Both the position numbers and the translations under genes were made by a program. Under the pieces are notes generated by a model. The model was not told where the DNA came from. It saw nothing but the letters and a program-made list of their open reading frames with translations, and did not search any database. Shown piece by piece: positions 35,173 to 47,299 of a stretch of 64,000 nucleotides of DNA. Source of the DNA: Phaseolus vulgaris. Lineage: Eukaryota > Streptophyta > Magnoliopsida > Fabales > Fabaceae. How positions within the stretch are numbered: position 1 is the first letter of the stretch; every line of letters begins with the position of its first letter. Location: the NCBI RefSeq assembly GCF_000499845.2, contig NC_023756.2:40607393-40671392 (forward strand). Direction: 5' to 3'.

Positions 35173-36960
35173 GTTTTTTTTTATCAGCAAAAACAATATA
35201 TATAATGGAGGTATTTCAGGGATACATCAACCCGTATACATGGAACCAAACACCTGCACTAAGCTTTTAAACACTAAGCTCTCAAGCGTAACATCTACCT
35301 TCTCACCCTAAAAACATAACGGACGACAACACCTCCTATACCTAAAGGTTCGTAGTCCTCTCAACCCCCCTCTCAGCTGGCAAACCTCTACCTTTTATAA
35401 TTTTTAATAAATCTCATACATACTAGAGGTTCAAGACACCAGTTAGAGTAGGAAAAACATGTTAAACGTACCTTCGCAGTTACCCATGACCAGACCTTCA
35501 GTTGAGACATGGTGAAAATTTCAAGATGGTCAATACGTCCATTTTTAAAGATCTTCTTATTCCTTTATTTCCAAAAATCTTCCAAAACTGCTATCCACAC
35601 ACAGGACCAAACTTGGTTGATGGTTTTGTTAGAAATGTAGGGCTAAACAAGAGAGCGGGGTGGGGGGAGTGAATTTTTTTGAAGCATTTATGGATAAGAA
35701 TGAAATTAAATACATAATTACAGATAAAACAATCAGATCAGCCAAGAAACAAAATATATTTAAACTGGTTCCAGAAAAACAATCGGTTATTTCTGCGAAT
35801 CAATCGATTATTCTTACCAGCACTTCAACAAGAACATATTTAAAATAGATTTAAAAATAGAGAGGGAGAGAGAGATTTACACACAATGTTTTTATAATGG
35901 TTCGCTCATAACCTGAGCTACATCCAGTCCCAGAACAACCTTTGGATAATTCACTATGTAATCAACAACAAATTACAAAAACAAACACATCAAAGAGCCT
36001 ATCTTGATACCTTCAAGACTGCACACCCTCTTTGATGTACCACCACCACACACAGTTAGAACACCCTCTGACTTGAAATACAACACACTTTACAGTATTC
36101 AAAAGTAAACAGAAATACAAGAATGAATAGGAAAGATTACACTTGATACAAGAAGAAAAACACAACTCCTATTTCACTCCTTTGACCAAGGCAAAGCATA
36201 TATCAATCTTGCAATCTCTTTGAAAAAAATTCTCAAGCTATTTTCTGTAATTTGATTTATGTGTTGTTAATTGAGATTCAAAACCCAGTTATAAGCCCAT
36301 AAAAATAGTTGTTTGATTCAGTTAGACAAAGCCCAAAACAGATGCATATCAAGCCAAAATAGTTTTGACAGTTAAAACATAATCTGTTATGTTTTTCAAA
36401 AAAACAATCGATTGAAACCTCGATTCAATAGATTGATATGGCTTTGACTCGTAAATTCAGCCAATTTTAGCTTTTCAAAAATCCATTTCAAAACACCAAG
36501 TGTAAAACAACCGATTGAAACGTAGAAACAACAGGTTGTTTTTCACTTACTTTGAAACAATTTTCTTTAAAAGATCTTGATTGTTTCAACTTTGGATTGG
36601 ACTAAGAGTGATTTAACAAATTCTAAATACACTGAACAAAAGCCCCACAAGCAACAACCCAGCTTTAAGCATCCTTCTTGGATTTGAAATCATCAAAGCT
36701 TCATCTTCAACGGGTTTCACTTTCCATAACCATCCGAAATTGTGAAAAATGGATTTTAGGGTCCTGGTGAACCACTGATGCGAAGCCAACCCACTCATAA
36801 CACTTTGATCAAACCAGCCAAGCTACCCTACAGATGCAAAAAAGGTGGGAAGTTGTTTCCTCTTCTTCCCACACATACAACACGTGTTACTTCCCCTTTA
36901 TTCACCAAATTTACTTCAATCGCAATTTTATTCTTCAGAATTTTCCAGAACAATAAGTAT
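35173..36960 (-). mobile_element. LINE 3' portion with nested insertion (unit B copy)
   Basis: Paralog of 11515-13200: T-run with ATCAGCAAAAACAATA at 35174-35200, ORF2 C-terminus through about 35605, nested insert 35610-36625, then the zf-RVT region (36613-36960, SGLASHQWF...). The insert begins close to TGTAGGGCTAAACAAGAG (35636) and includes a GGGGTGGGGGGAG tract lost in unit A. Confidence 0.7.
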
Positions 36961-37220
36961 TGAAGTAGTAGTTATTATTATCTTGTTGAAAGCCTATAAT
37001 AATAAATTTTAATCAGATATTTGTGAGCGGTAAAAGTCATCTATATTTATATGCTAGGTGTATTTGTTCAAAATATGTATACGTGAGATGATTTCAGCGT
37101 TAAAGATATGTATGAAGCAATAATGTTAAACATTAATGAACCTTCTTAGATACATGGAAGAGAGTTTTACTAGTTAATTATTTATTATCATATTATTTTA
37201 AATTATTTAAATTTTTTTGA
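36961..37220. other. Intergenic, no gene
   Basis: Matches 13200-13600 of unit A without the short LINE insertion found there (empty site near 37108). Confidence 0.6.
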
Positions 37221-40200
37221 GTATTTTTTTTATCAGCAATGAATAAATTAAATAACAGAGATACTTAAGGGGTATCCCAACCCATATACAAACCCACAAG
37301 GTACTCCCCCTTGTGGTCTAGAACAAGAAACAACCATTATGTGGTATAATCTGCACTATAACAACAATCTGGGTACAGATTCTACACCAGAACTTAAAAA
37401 AAATCACAAAAAAACCAGCACCCCTTCCTGCAATGTAGCCTTGAAAAAAGGAGGAGTACATCATGTAGCTGCAGCCACTAAGGATTGCATCGAGGGGCAC
37501 ACCAGCATCACCTAACAAATTAAAATGACTGTGGCAGCAACCATATTAAAGATATATAACCTTCCAAGTTATGCAGAAAACTTGCCAATTAGCACAATCA
37601 TTGGTAGCACGAATCAGACCTTACCATAGAATATATAAGCCCCTAGCCAACTTTATATCAGACACCTTAACATAAACAGAAGCTCACTCCAACGTTGCCA
37701 ACACCTTAAACTATTCTTTTCTCAATTCCAAAATGACTTCAAGTCAAACGTGCCAGTCCTTTGCCAGTGACAAAATTTAGGATAGATACATAAGCGAGTC
37801 CCTCAGAGAGAATCCCTTTTTCATTTAGAAACACAGGGCAGTATCTGATAATCTTCCGCAAAACCACTTCACCTTCCTCTATTACAGTCATAAACAAAAA
37901 CCTTCCAGCCTCTACATAGTTGAGCTCAATTCCTAAACAATCCACTACAGATTCCAAATATTCATTACCAAAAAACTCCCCTCTTCAATATAAAGTCTGT
38001 CCATACTCCAGCCAAAACAATACATTCCCAATTGAAAAACCACCTGCACCCCACCTTTTCCATTACCTTCAAATCCTTTTAGTTGGTTTGCGTGGCAACA
38101 CCATATTACTAGCCACGCCTTTCACCCCTTAAAAGTACATCAGCAGAGAGCTCCCCCTCATATTGATAATGTATCCTTCCAGTTCTGAATTCACATTTAA
38201 TCACCCGCCAACATTCTATTACTTGAAGCTTCTACAACTAATTAGTGGATTTAGAATCCAGTCCTTAGAGACCAATGAAACTGGTATGAGTGTAGTTGAC
38301 CTCCAACAGCCACGACTCAGATCAAACACCTTCCCCTCAGTAGCCTTTGGCAAGGCACACAACAACCCTACAAAAACTACTCCTCCGTGGCACCAAAAAG
38401 ATAAGTGCTTAGAAAAGTGATTCAACAGCACCAACTACCTGCACAAAACCAGGGTTGAAAATTTGAAAGTGGCCCTCCACTGTACAACTAGAGTCAATCC
38501 CTCCAAAGCCTCAGGGGCATGTTCTGTTCGTGCCCAACTACTCCAGCTTCATCACAACCTTCTCACAAGAGAAATATGTTGGAAAAAACCTTTACATCCT
38601 CACCACAACACCCCTTTTAACAGGAGGGATTCCAATATATCAGACAGAGAGCTCGCCTTCAAGAGCTCAGCTATCGTCCAACACTCCACTAGCTGATTCT
38701 GATAACTGAACCTCTAAAACCGCCTACCAGCAACCACTCACTTTGAACTTCTAATACAGATAATTGGATTGAGAATCCAGTCAGCAAGAGTGTAATTAAA
38801 AGAGTGACTTTTGTGCTTCAACCATTGCCAAGACTTGAGCTGAACCATCATGAAAATCTCTTCCCCATCTACAACACCTTGTTTGAAAACTATCAAGTTT
38901 CTATGGTCCCAAATACACCTCACTATGGTAGCCCATACTCCTTTCTACAAAAGATTTTGCTTGCTATTCAGATGTGGCAAAAAGAAGCTTTCAAAGTGTT
39001 TTGATAGCTCATTGTGTTGTACAAACGTAATTCCTATCCACTTAAAGCATAACGTCCACACCCTCTGGGCGAAAGGGCATTCAATGAAGATATGTTGGCA
39101 AGATTCCTCCTTCGTTTGGCAGAAAACACACAAAACTGTGTTAAGCATTACCCCTCTCCTTCTCAGACACGTTCTAGTTGGCACTCTACCAAGGAGAACC
39201 CTCCAAGCTGTTATAATAATATTAGGAAACGCTTTTATTTTCCAAAGGGGCTTGAACACTTCCTGATGGGGGTTGCTGGCCCTCTTCGCTAGAAATTCAT
39301 ATGCTAAACTAACAGTATAGGACCTTGCTTCTTTGCCCCCCCACGTCAGTACATCTCTCTGTTCCCTTGAAAGCCTTACCTGGGATATGTAGTGTAAGAG
39401 ATTAGTTTCCAACAAGGATTCCCATTCAAATCTATCCCTCCTCCATCTCAAGTTCCACTGCCATTCTGCATCTACCCATTCTCCTACCTCATTCACCTTT
39501 AGACCCTGGTTCAAGGACAGAGTGAACAGCCTAGGGTAGAGGGACTGAAGGCTGTTGTTTCCTATCCACACATCCTCCCAGAATTTCACTTTATCGCCGC
39601 CTCCAAGTTTCCATGCAATATGTTGCTGGAACCATCCTTCACCTCCTCCCTCTTTACATACTTTTTGGAGGTCTCTCCACCACCAAGACTGTGTTTTCAC
39701 TGGGGTACGCAATCCTTCTGTGACCATTCCATATTTTGTAGCCAGCAAGTCCTTCCACCTACCTTCCTCATTTGACACTAACCTCCATCTCCATTTGGCC
39801 AAGAGGGCAAGGTTGAATTTGCGAATATCTCTGATCCCCAAGCCACCATCCTCTTTCGACTTACATACATCTTCCCAGCTAACCCATTGTATCAGTCTCT
39901 TCTCCTTCCCCCACCCCCATAGGAACCTCCGTTGGATACTGGTAATGTTCTTATATATTGACTCTGGTGCTTTAAAAATGGATAGGTAGTATAGCGGGAC
40001 CGAGGAGATAACTGTTTTGACAAGAGATATTCTCCTTGCCAGAGACAAGAATCTTCCTCTCCAACCATTGAGTCTAGCTTTCAGTTTGGTTAGAACAGGC
40101 TCCCAGAACTTAACCGTCCTTGGATTTCCTCCCACTTCTAAGCCTAGATACTTGAAGGGAACTCTCATCTGAGCATAATTCAGCATCTTTGCATAACTTG

Positions 40201-40609
40201 CCACAACATTTCCACCAATGTTTACTCCAGCAATCTTAGACTTATGAAAGTTTACCTTAAGGCCTGAAGCTATCTCGAACCCCCTTAGAATTGCCTTCAA
40301 GGTTACCACATTACTATGTGACTCCTCACATAGAAAAAGAGTATCATCTGCAAATTGCAGGATACACAGTTCTACCTCCTCTCTACCAATCTTAACCCCT
40401 GACAACAGACTGGCCTTAGTTGCTTGCCTTACTAGCCTAGCTAGCCCTTCTACAACCACAATAAAGAGGAAAGGTGCCAATGGGTCACCTTGCCTTAATC
40501 CTCTTGTTGGCTTGAACTCCTCTGTTGGACTCCCATTCACTAGCACAAAGATGGTAGACGATTTCATACATCCTCGCATCCACATTATCCACTTATTGTG
40601 GAACCCCGT
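37221..40609 (-). mobile_element. 5'-truncated L1-type LINE, unit B only
   Basis: The T-run and ATCAGCAATGAATAAATT mark the 3' end at 37221; the 5' break is inside the RT domain at about 40609. Unit A shows the empty site (13585-13600: GAGTAATAGTGCAGAATC). The 3' untranslated region, about 1.5 kb, holds no gene. ORF2 is almost open (see 38738-40585), suggesting a rather young insertion compared with the other LINEs here. Confidence 0.9.
38738..40585 (-). pseudogene. LINE ORF2 C-terminal half (RT palm, thumb, zf-RVT), one internal stop
   Basis: The frame runs 546 codons from 40585 to a TAG at 38945-38947 and then continues in the same frame to 38738. Comparison with the related LINE at 52553-53023 (NQVWKGIWVAIVRCIWDQRN) shows that the TAG replaces a Trp codon, so one G-to-A-type change broke the end. 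It contains NGSPTEEFKPTRGLRQGDP, the catalytic LQFADDTLFLCEE, FKYLGLEVGGNPR, WRGRFLSLARRISLVKTVIS, LAKWRWRL and the zf-RVT CVFCQTKEESCQHIFIEC. The N-terminal endonuclease and the first part of the RT are missing by 5' truncation, so no activity is expected. Confidence 0.9.
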
Positions 40610-41594
40610 GCAGAATCTTTACGTTGGGCTCGATAATTTTCGTAAGGTATCAATTTTGTCAAAAAATTAAGACTGAAAGAAAGTTACTTATTTGTTCACT
40701 TATTTCTTAACACGCGTTCCCATTATTTTCAATCCGAAGAAACATGAAGTGCTTATGGAAGTGCGTATGACTGTTCTTGATTTTGTTTTCAAATACAGCA
40801 CGCATGTAGCTTCGTTTCCAAGACATTTTAATTATTAGAAAATTCTTGATGGTTCTTGGTGGTAAAAAGCTCTTACATTCAATTTTACTATAACTCTTTT
40901 TTTTTTCTTTTTTCTTTATAATCTTTTATGCAACAATATCTATTCAATCCTTTTTTTCTCTCAATTTTTTTGTTTATATAATTATAATCATTTCCATTTT
41001 ATCCGAGGTTCCACCAAATACTTTTTCTAACTCATTTCGAATAACACAATCCTTTGTATTAACTATTCCTCTTCCTTTCTTGATTTATCTATTTTAGATA
41101 TAAGACATGATTAACTTACCATTTACAATAGATACACTTTCCAGGAAAATTCTATAGCAAAAACACTGCTAAAAATTCTGAGACAAATTTTATGTCTTTG
41201 GTCTATAATAATGGTGTTCCTTCCCATTTTACATCCTTTGTCACAATTCCTATGAAAGAAGATTTAAGGTAATAGAGTCACTTGAAACACCAATGTGAAT
41301 AAGAGAAACATGTCTTAGATATATGGTGTGCTAGCTATTGAAATGAAGGAAGCACTTAAGTCATTATTGGTAGATAAAAGAAAACCTTCCCATAAAGAGA
41401 GAAAGAGAGAGAGAGAGTTGACCAAATTTTAGAAAATAGAATCATAAAGATCACTTATCAAATATTACACATAAATTGAGGACAACTTATAGTTACAATA
41501 GCAAAATAACAAGAACATGATAAACCATTGTATATGGGCTGAGAATATAATCCCTTATTTTTTCTTCTAAGTTATTATGTTTATCTTTAACAGT
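40610..41594. other. 3' flank of CYP71 gene B, no other gene
   Basis: Paralog of 13600-14640 with small indels; one block of ~45 bp present at 14330-14375 in unit A is missing here. Contains GA-rich run at 41395-41418. No gene. Confidence 0.6.
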
Positions 41595-41600
41595 AACTTC

Positions 41601-44040
41601 TTAGGCATCATAGGATGCAATTGCTATGAGAGGAAATTTTCTATGACTGGTCAAGCCATTAGTTTCAGTCATGTTCAATGTCTGTTGCCCCACTTCTCCG
41701 CTTGGAACTTCCCAATTAAATTGGAGAACAAGGTTTGCTAGGACCAGCTCAATCACATTCATGGCAAACATTATTCCTGGACAACCCCTCCTCCCTGCTC
41801 CAAATGGTATCACTTCAAAATCATGTCCTTTCACATCTATTGAACTATTTAAGAATCTCTCTGGCTCAAATTGTTCAGGTTTATCCCAGTAAGAAGGATC
41901 TCTTGCAATTGCCCAAGCATTAACTATTACTTGTGTGCCAGTTGAAATGTCATAGTCCATCACTTTGGCATCTTCCATGGATTCCCTTGGAAGCAACAAG
42001 GGAGCTGGGGGATATAATCGAAAAGTTTCTTTAATCACTGCCTTCATATAATGCATACTAGTTAAATCTTCCTCAGTTATGCGACTTCTGCCACTAACCA
42101 CATTCCTTATCTCACCTTTTAGCTTCTGCATCACAGTTGGGTGCCTTAGGAGTTCTGTCATTATCCATCCTAGGATTGTGGAGCTAGTCTCAGTGCCTGC
42201 AGAAAACATATCCTGAAAGAAATACCCATCAATTGTCAATTTCATTGTCTACCTTGAATTACCATGAACGAAAATAAACTCAACATGTATTATGATTCTG
42301 TGCAACTAATGTGACTTAACTTTTTATTGGGAAAATAGTGTATATGTCTTGAACGTTGAAAAGAAATAACAAAATCTAATACAGTGTTGAGAGACTATAG
42401 AATAAGGATAGGATTAGAGTTGTGCGTGAATATCGTGAAGGATAAAAAAGACATACAACTAACCTGTTTATAATTTACCCTAACCTTTATTTTATTGTTA
42501 TTGTTTTAGAGTTTAGGTTTTAGGAAAGAAAATAATAACATAATAAAATAACAATCACATTAATCAGTTAAAAGAAAAATTTAACTTTTGAAAAGAATTT
42601 TTGAGTAATAGACAACGAAATTTAATAAAAATTAAAATTACTGAAGTTTATTAAGAAGCAGAAACTTGATCTTTTTTAATAATAAAATAGATATATTCAA
42701 CAAAACCCAATATCATTTAACAAATATTTTACAATTAAAGAGATTATTTATAATATTGTACTAATGCTAGAGGTACAAAATTAATGAGTAAACGAGTAAA
42801 CCTCTGCTTTGATTTTTAAAATATGTAAATATGCCAACTTATCTTAAAACTTTCACCAAAGCTTGCTTTAGCCCTTATTTAATTTGTGAGATCTCTTTTC
42901 TTTTGGTCTTTTCTCCTATCATCTTTGACATTAAGAATTTTAGTCTTTTCTCACATCATCTTTCACATTAAGAATGAGCTTAATGATGTTTCAGAAAAGT
43001 AAAGATTTTATGAAGTTAGAAAGTAGAGTAATTGTCCATTGGAGAATATTAAGAACTTATGCAGGATAGCACATTGTATAAATCTTACGTACCAGGATTA
43101 AAGCCTTTATGGTTCTTTTATCAATCTGGAATCCCAAGGAGTTTGTCTCTTGGATCCTCAACAAAATGTCCACCAAATCATTCTTCTCTTCATTATCAGC
43201 ACCATGCACATCATGGCCTCTCCTACTAACATGCTCATCAAGAACTTGATCAAAAAATTCATCAAGCTGTTTAGCCACTCTCTTTGCCCTACCATACATT
43301 CCATTAACGCTTCCCAACCAATCAAGCCAAGGTATGTAGTCCCCTATAACTGAAGCACCCAACAGCTCCATCATCTCATCCATTGGCTCCCGAAGCTTAC
43401 TCCCTCCTTCTCCACTGTATCTCCTTCCGAGAGCAGCTCTACACACTATGTCATTTGCGACTGTAGTAAATAAATCAGTTAAATTCACAGGCATCGAAGA
43501 AGAACAACACTGCTTAATCTTATCCATCATTGCGGAGATTTCCTCTTCTCTCACTACACCAAAGGATTGAACCTTTTTTGCACTGAGAAGATGCAAGACA
43601 GAAATACTCCTTATCTGCCTCCAGTAGTTGCCATATGGAGCAGTTGCCACATCTTTGGAATCATACAACAAGATATCGAACATCTTACGATGTGGTCTGT
43701 TGGAAAAAACAAGGTCGTGTGTTTTCATAACCTCACGAGCTGCCTCAGCTGTGGAAACCACAAGAACTGGCACCCTTCCAAAGTGAAGTAACATTAAAGG
43801 GCCATAGGTTTGAGCAAAGGATTGGAGATTGCGATGAGTGAGGGCGCCAAGTTGGTGGAGATTTCCTATTATTGGAAGCTTTGGAGGAGATGGTGGTGAG
43901 ATTTTTTTGCTCCTTGCAGAATTGAAATTGTGATTACATTTGGATAAAAGATTGATGAGAGTAGGTAAAAAGAAGATGATTAAGGTAGCGATTGGGAGGA
44001 AAAACCAGCATGAAGAGTTTTCATGCAGAGAAGTGAACAT
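41601..44040 (-). CDS. Cytochrome P450, CYP71 family (CYP71A-like), gene B
   Basis: Join of exon 1 (44040 down to 43093) and exon 2 (42212 down to 41601), 519 residues, with an 880-bp phase-0 intron using the same donor (GTACGTAAG) and acceptor (TTTCTTTCAG) as gene A. The anchor, hinge, WRQIR, AGTETSS, ExxR, FEPERF and heme-binding [10 protein letters not shown] with Cys460 are all present. It differs from gene A at six residues: Ser228Gly, Thr244Ser, Gln286Lys, His305Gln, Met315Ile and His518Asp. Five lie in residues 228-315, none at a catalytic motif, so activity is probably similar; substrate preference could differ. The intron is longer than in A because A lost ~215 bp present here (about 42835-43050). 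Confidence 0.93.
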
Positions 44041-44096
44041 TGTGTCGTGTGTTTTCTTTAATTTGCTGTATAATTAATTAGCAATGCAGAACGAGG

Positions 44097-44104
44097 TATT
44101 TATA
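44097..44104 (-). promoter_or_regulatory. TATA box of CYP71 gene B
   Basis: TATAAATA on the minus strand ~57 nt upstream of the start codon, same context as gene A. Promoter sequence is nearly identical to that of gene A for about 500 bp. Confidence 0.65.
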
Positions 44105-45285
44105 ATGTTTGTAAGCTAGGTGTATTTGTATACGTTTCTTAGATTTTTTTTTTTTTTCAAATACAGTACGTATGTAGTTTCCGTTCCAAGATATATTTAG
44201 AGATTACGTGAATGATTTGAAAGTAGGAAAATGATACCTCTTAACACCACAGTTCATTAAATATATATCTAACTAACAACTAATTTTTTAATAAAATATT
44301 ATATAATAAAAAAATAATAATCATATATGAATGTAGTAGAATGGTTCTAGATAGTTAAAAGCTCTTAAATTCAATTTTGCTAGAACTCTGTTTTTTATTC
44401 TTTTTTTCTTAGTAATATCTTTTGCAACAATATCTATTCAATCCTTTTTGTTTTTGTCAATTGTTTTGGTGTCATAATCTTTTTCATTTAGTCGATGTTC
44501 TATAATTTCCTGAACAGAAAGTAAAACATAAATACTTATTAAGTTTAATTTTCTTGACATGTTTGAAGAACTAGAAAAAGAAAAAGAATTTGGGAACAAT
44601 GGCAATAAATAGATAAAGGTAAAACTTCCAACCATTTGCCACTAAATTAACAATACAAGTTTCTTTAATAATATATACAAGTTGTTTCGTTTGTTTCAAA
44701 AGCCCTAAATATTGGAACCAAGACTTTTCTATAATTGCAAAGTTTACTAAAATCACAATGATAGTAAATTTTATCTCGAGAATGGAAAACATATGTACGA
44801 CCCATTTGACCACATAATAAGATACGTGTTACTTCTTGCAAACCTCCACTTTATCATTTTGTATGGTTTTTGAGCTTTGACTATGCTATGCATGAACTTT
44901 CAGCTATTCAGCCTAAGATCATCTTATGATAGTGATCTGATTTGATATTATAAATGTCAACGAGCCATTTTTTTTTTCCCAAAATAAATTATTTCACTGA
45001 CTTTTAAACTTAAAAATGAAAAATTGTTTATAAAGATATTATAATCAAATTCTATTTATAATTTTTCACATGTTTAATAGAAAAGATGACTTTTAAACTC
45101 ATCGACTAAATTTAATTGAAATTTTGTTCTCGAACAGGTTTTGATTAAAAGAATTATTACCTTTCTCTTTGGTTGGTCGGTCGTTTTCTACTTCTTTCCT
45201 TCACTGAATGTCTTCCTTCTCTTCTTCATTGTCCTCTTCCATGTAAATTCCAAATCTGGATGGTACTTTCCGTGAGATCTTAGTA
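44105..45285 (-). promoter_or_regulatory. Upstream region of CYP71 gene B
   Basis: Matches 16928-18140 of unit A, with similarity falling beyond ~44440 where indels appear. A deletion near 45265 removes the counterpart of about 18145-18835, so the CACTA-like repeats come closer to this gene than to gene A. No other gene. Confidence 0.55.
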
Positions 45286-45913
45286 ATGGGTTTCACAACC
45301 TTTTTAAAATACTATGGGTTTTAAAACCTTCGTAAAATACTATGAGTTTTAAAACCTTCGTAAAATAGTATAAGTTTCAAAACCTGCGTAAAATATCATT
45401 GGTTTCACAACTATAAACATTCATGTGCTTTATGTATTTTTTGAATCATTTATTATTTAAGCATTCACGTGCTTTTTTAACCAAAAATAATTATTGTTTT
45501 TTGAAATACTTGTTCCAATTTTCACAACCTCTAAGCTAATACAAGTTTCAGAACCTCCGTAAAATAGCATAAGTTTCACAACTATAGACATTCATGTGCT
45601 TCATGTGTTTTTTTACTTATTTATCATTTAAGTATTCAAGAGCTTTTTTAACCAAAATTAATTATATTTACTGTATTTATTTATCTTTTATAAAGTACTT
45701 TCTTAATGACAGTAAAATGCTTTAAGTTATAAAAAAAAAAAATTTTATCAACTTAAATTATTGTTTCGTATTTGTTCCAATTTTCACGACCTTAGTAAAA
45801 TAATATATAGTTAAAAATCTCTGTAAAATATCACATTATTTTAAAATTTTCATAATATATTTTAAATTTGTTCCAACTATAATCATTCATGTGCTTATGT
45901 GTTTTGTTTATAA

Positions 45914-45963
<50 letters not shown>

Positions 45964-46130
45964 AATCAAAATTAATTATATTTATTTATTTATCTTTTTA
46001 AAGTACTTTTTTAATGACAATAAAATATCTTAATTTATAATAAATATTTTCTTATCAACTTGAATTATTGTTTGGTACAATACTTAAATACTTTTTCCAA
46101 TTTTCACAACCTTCCTAAAATAATATAAGT
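45286..46130. repeat. CACTA-like subterminal repeat block, second copy
   Basis: Same AACCTTCGTAAAATA / ATGGGTTTCACAACC word series as 18835-19635, lacking the CACTA end. Contains a long (TA)n run at 45913-45962. No coding potential. Confidence 0.5.
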
Positions 46131-46795
46131 TTGTGTTGTGTGTTATCTTTAATTTGCTGTATAATTAATTAACAATGCAGAATGAGGCATTTATAAGCGT
46201 TGGAAGTCATCAGTATTTGTAAGCTAGGTGTATTTTTGTATACGTTTCTTAGATTTTTGTTTTCAAATACAGACGTATGTAGTTTCCGTTACAAGATATT
46301 TAGAGATTACGTGAATGATTTCAAAATAGAAAAACAATACCTCTTTAACACCACACTTCATTACATATATATATATATATATATATATCTACTTAACAAC
46401 TAATCTTTTAATAAAATATTATATAATAATAAAATAATAATCATATGATTTTAGTAGAATGGTTCTAGATAGTAAAAAGCTCTTAAATTCAATTTTGCTA
46501 GAACTCTGTTTTTTTTTTATCTTTTTTCTTAATAATATCTTTTGCAACAATATCTAATCAATCCTTTTTTCTCAATTGTTTTGGTTTATATAATCATAAT
46601 CTTTCCCATTTATTCGATGTTCTATAATTTCCTGAGAAAAAGTAAAACATAAATACTTAAGTTTAATTTTCTTGACATGTTTAAAGAACTAGAAAAAGAA
46701 AAAACACTAGGAACAATGGCAATAAAAAGATAAAGGTAAAACTTCCAACCATTTGCCATTAAATTAACAATACAAGTTTTATTAAATTTTTTTTA
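46131..46795 (-). pseudogene. Orphan P450 upstream region, copy 2
   Basis: Paralog of 19650-20290: leader word, TATA box (46188-46195), GTAAGCTAGGTGTATTT block, (TA)n at 46365-46388 and distal block in order. Its distal side is cut at ~46795 by a LINE 3' end, after ACAATACAAG. No P450 body downstream. Confidence 0.7.
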
Positions 46796-47299
46796 AAAAA
46801 AATTAAAATAAATTTAGTGGGACACTTTAAGGATGTTCCAACCCTTTTACAAATCCATTAAGCATCTAGCTTAGATGCTTAATAAACATATACCACGAAC
46901 AAATCAGGTTCAGGTGCATAGAAGCCCCTGTGAACAACTAACAATATCTAAGTTTCTAGACGTAGCACAAAACAGGGACCCAGGCATCAACACAGCAGCT
47001 TAAAAGCACCCCCTTAAGACAAAAAATCATGCTAAATTATGGATTCTAATTGTTGTTTGCACGGTCCTAAACAAGAACACGAAGTAGCAAGTTTGCAAAG
47101 TCAAACCAGTAATTGCCACCTCAACCAACTCCTTGCACACAACTCCTATTTCAGGTCACGTTACCCATCCACTTACAGATGCTTAGTCTAGCATAAAGTG
47201 CATACCAAGTGCTCACCAGAAAAATCTTAGAAGAGCCAAATAACCTGATATAACACAACACGGTATCTTCATTGCTCCTTCACGGCTTTGGACATACCT
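46796..47299 (-). mobile_element. LINE 3' end, left part (split by gypsy element)
   Basis: T/A-rich tail then TTTAGTGGGACACTTTAAGGATGTTCCAACCCTTTTAC, the kind of 3' terminus also seen at 63150-63205. It is interrupted at 47300 by a gypsy-type element and continues at 52052. Confidence 0.65.

Larger units (their letters stand above)
21481..46795 (+). repeat. Segmental duplication, unit B
   Basis: Begins with the same sequence as position 1 (gatatatagtaatttggact) and keeps the order of unit A, expanded by a LINE at 22371-27194, a Mutator-like element at 30290-31065 and a LINE at 37221-40609, and reduced by the absence of the CACTA element of unit A and by deletions around 29690 and 45265. The offset between the P450 genes is 26954 bp. 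The right boundary is masked by a LINE starting near 46796. Confidence 0.85.
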
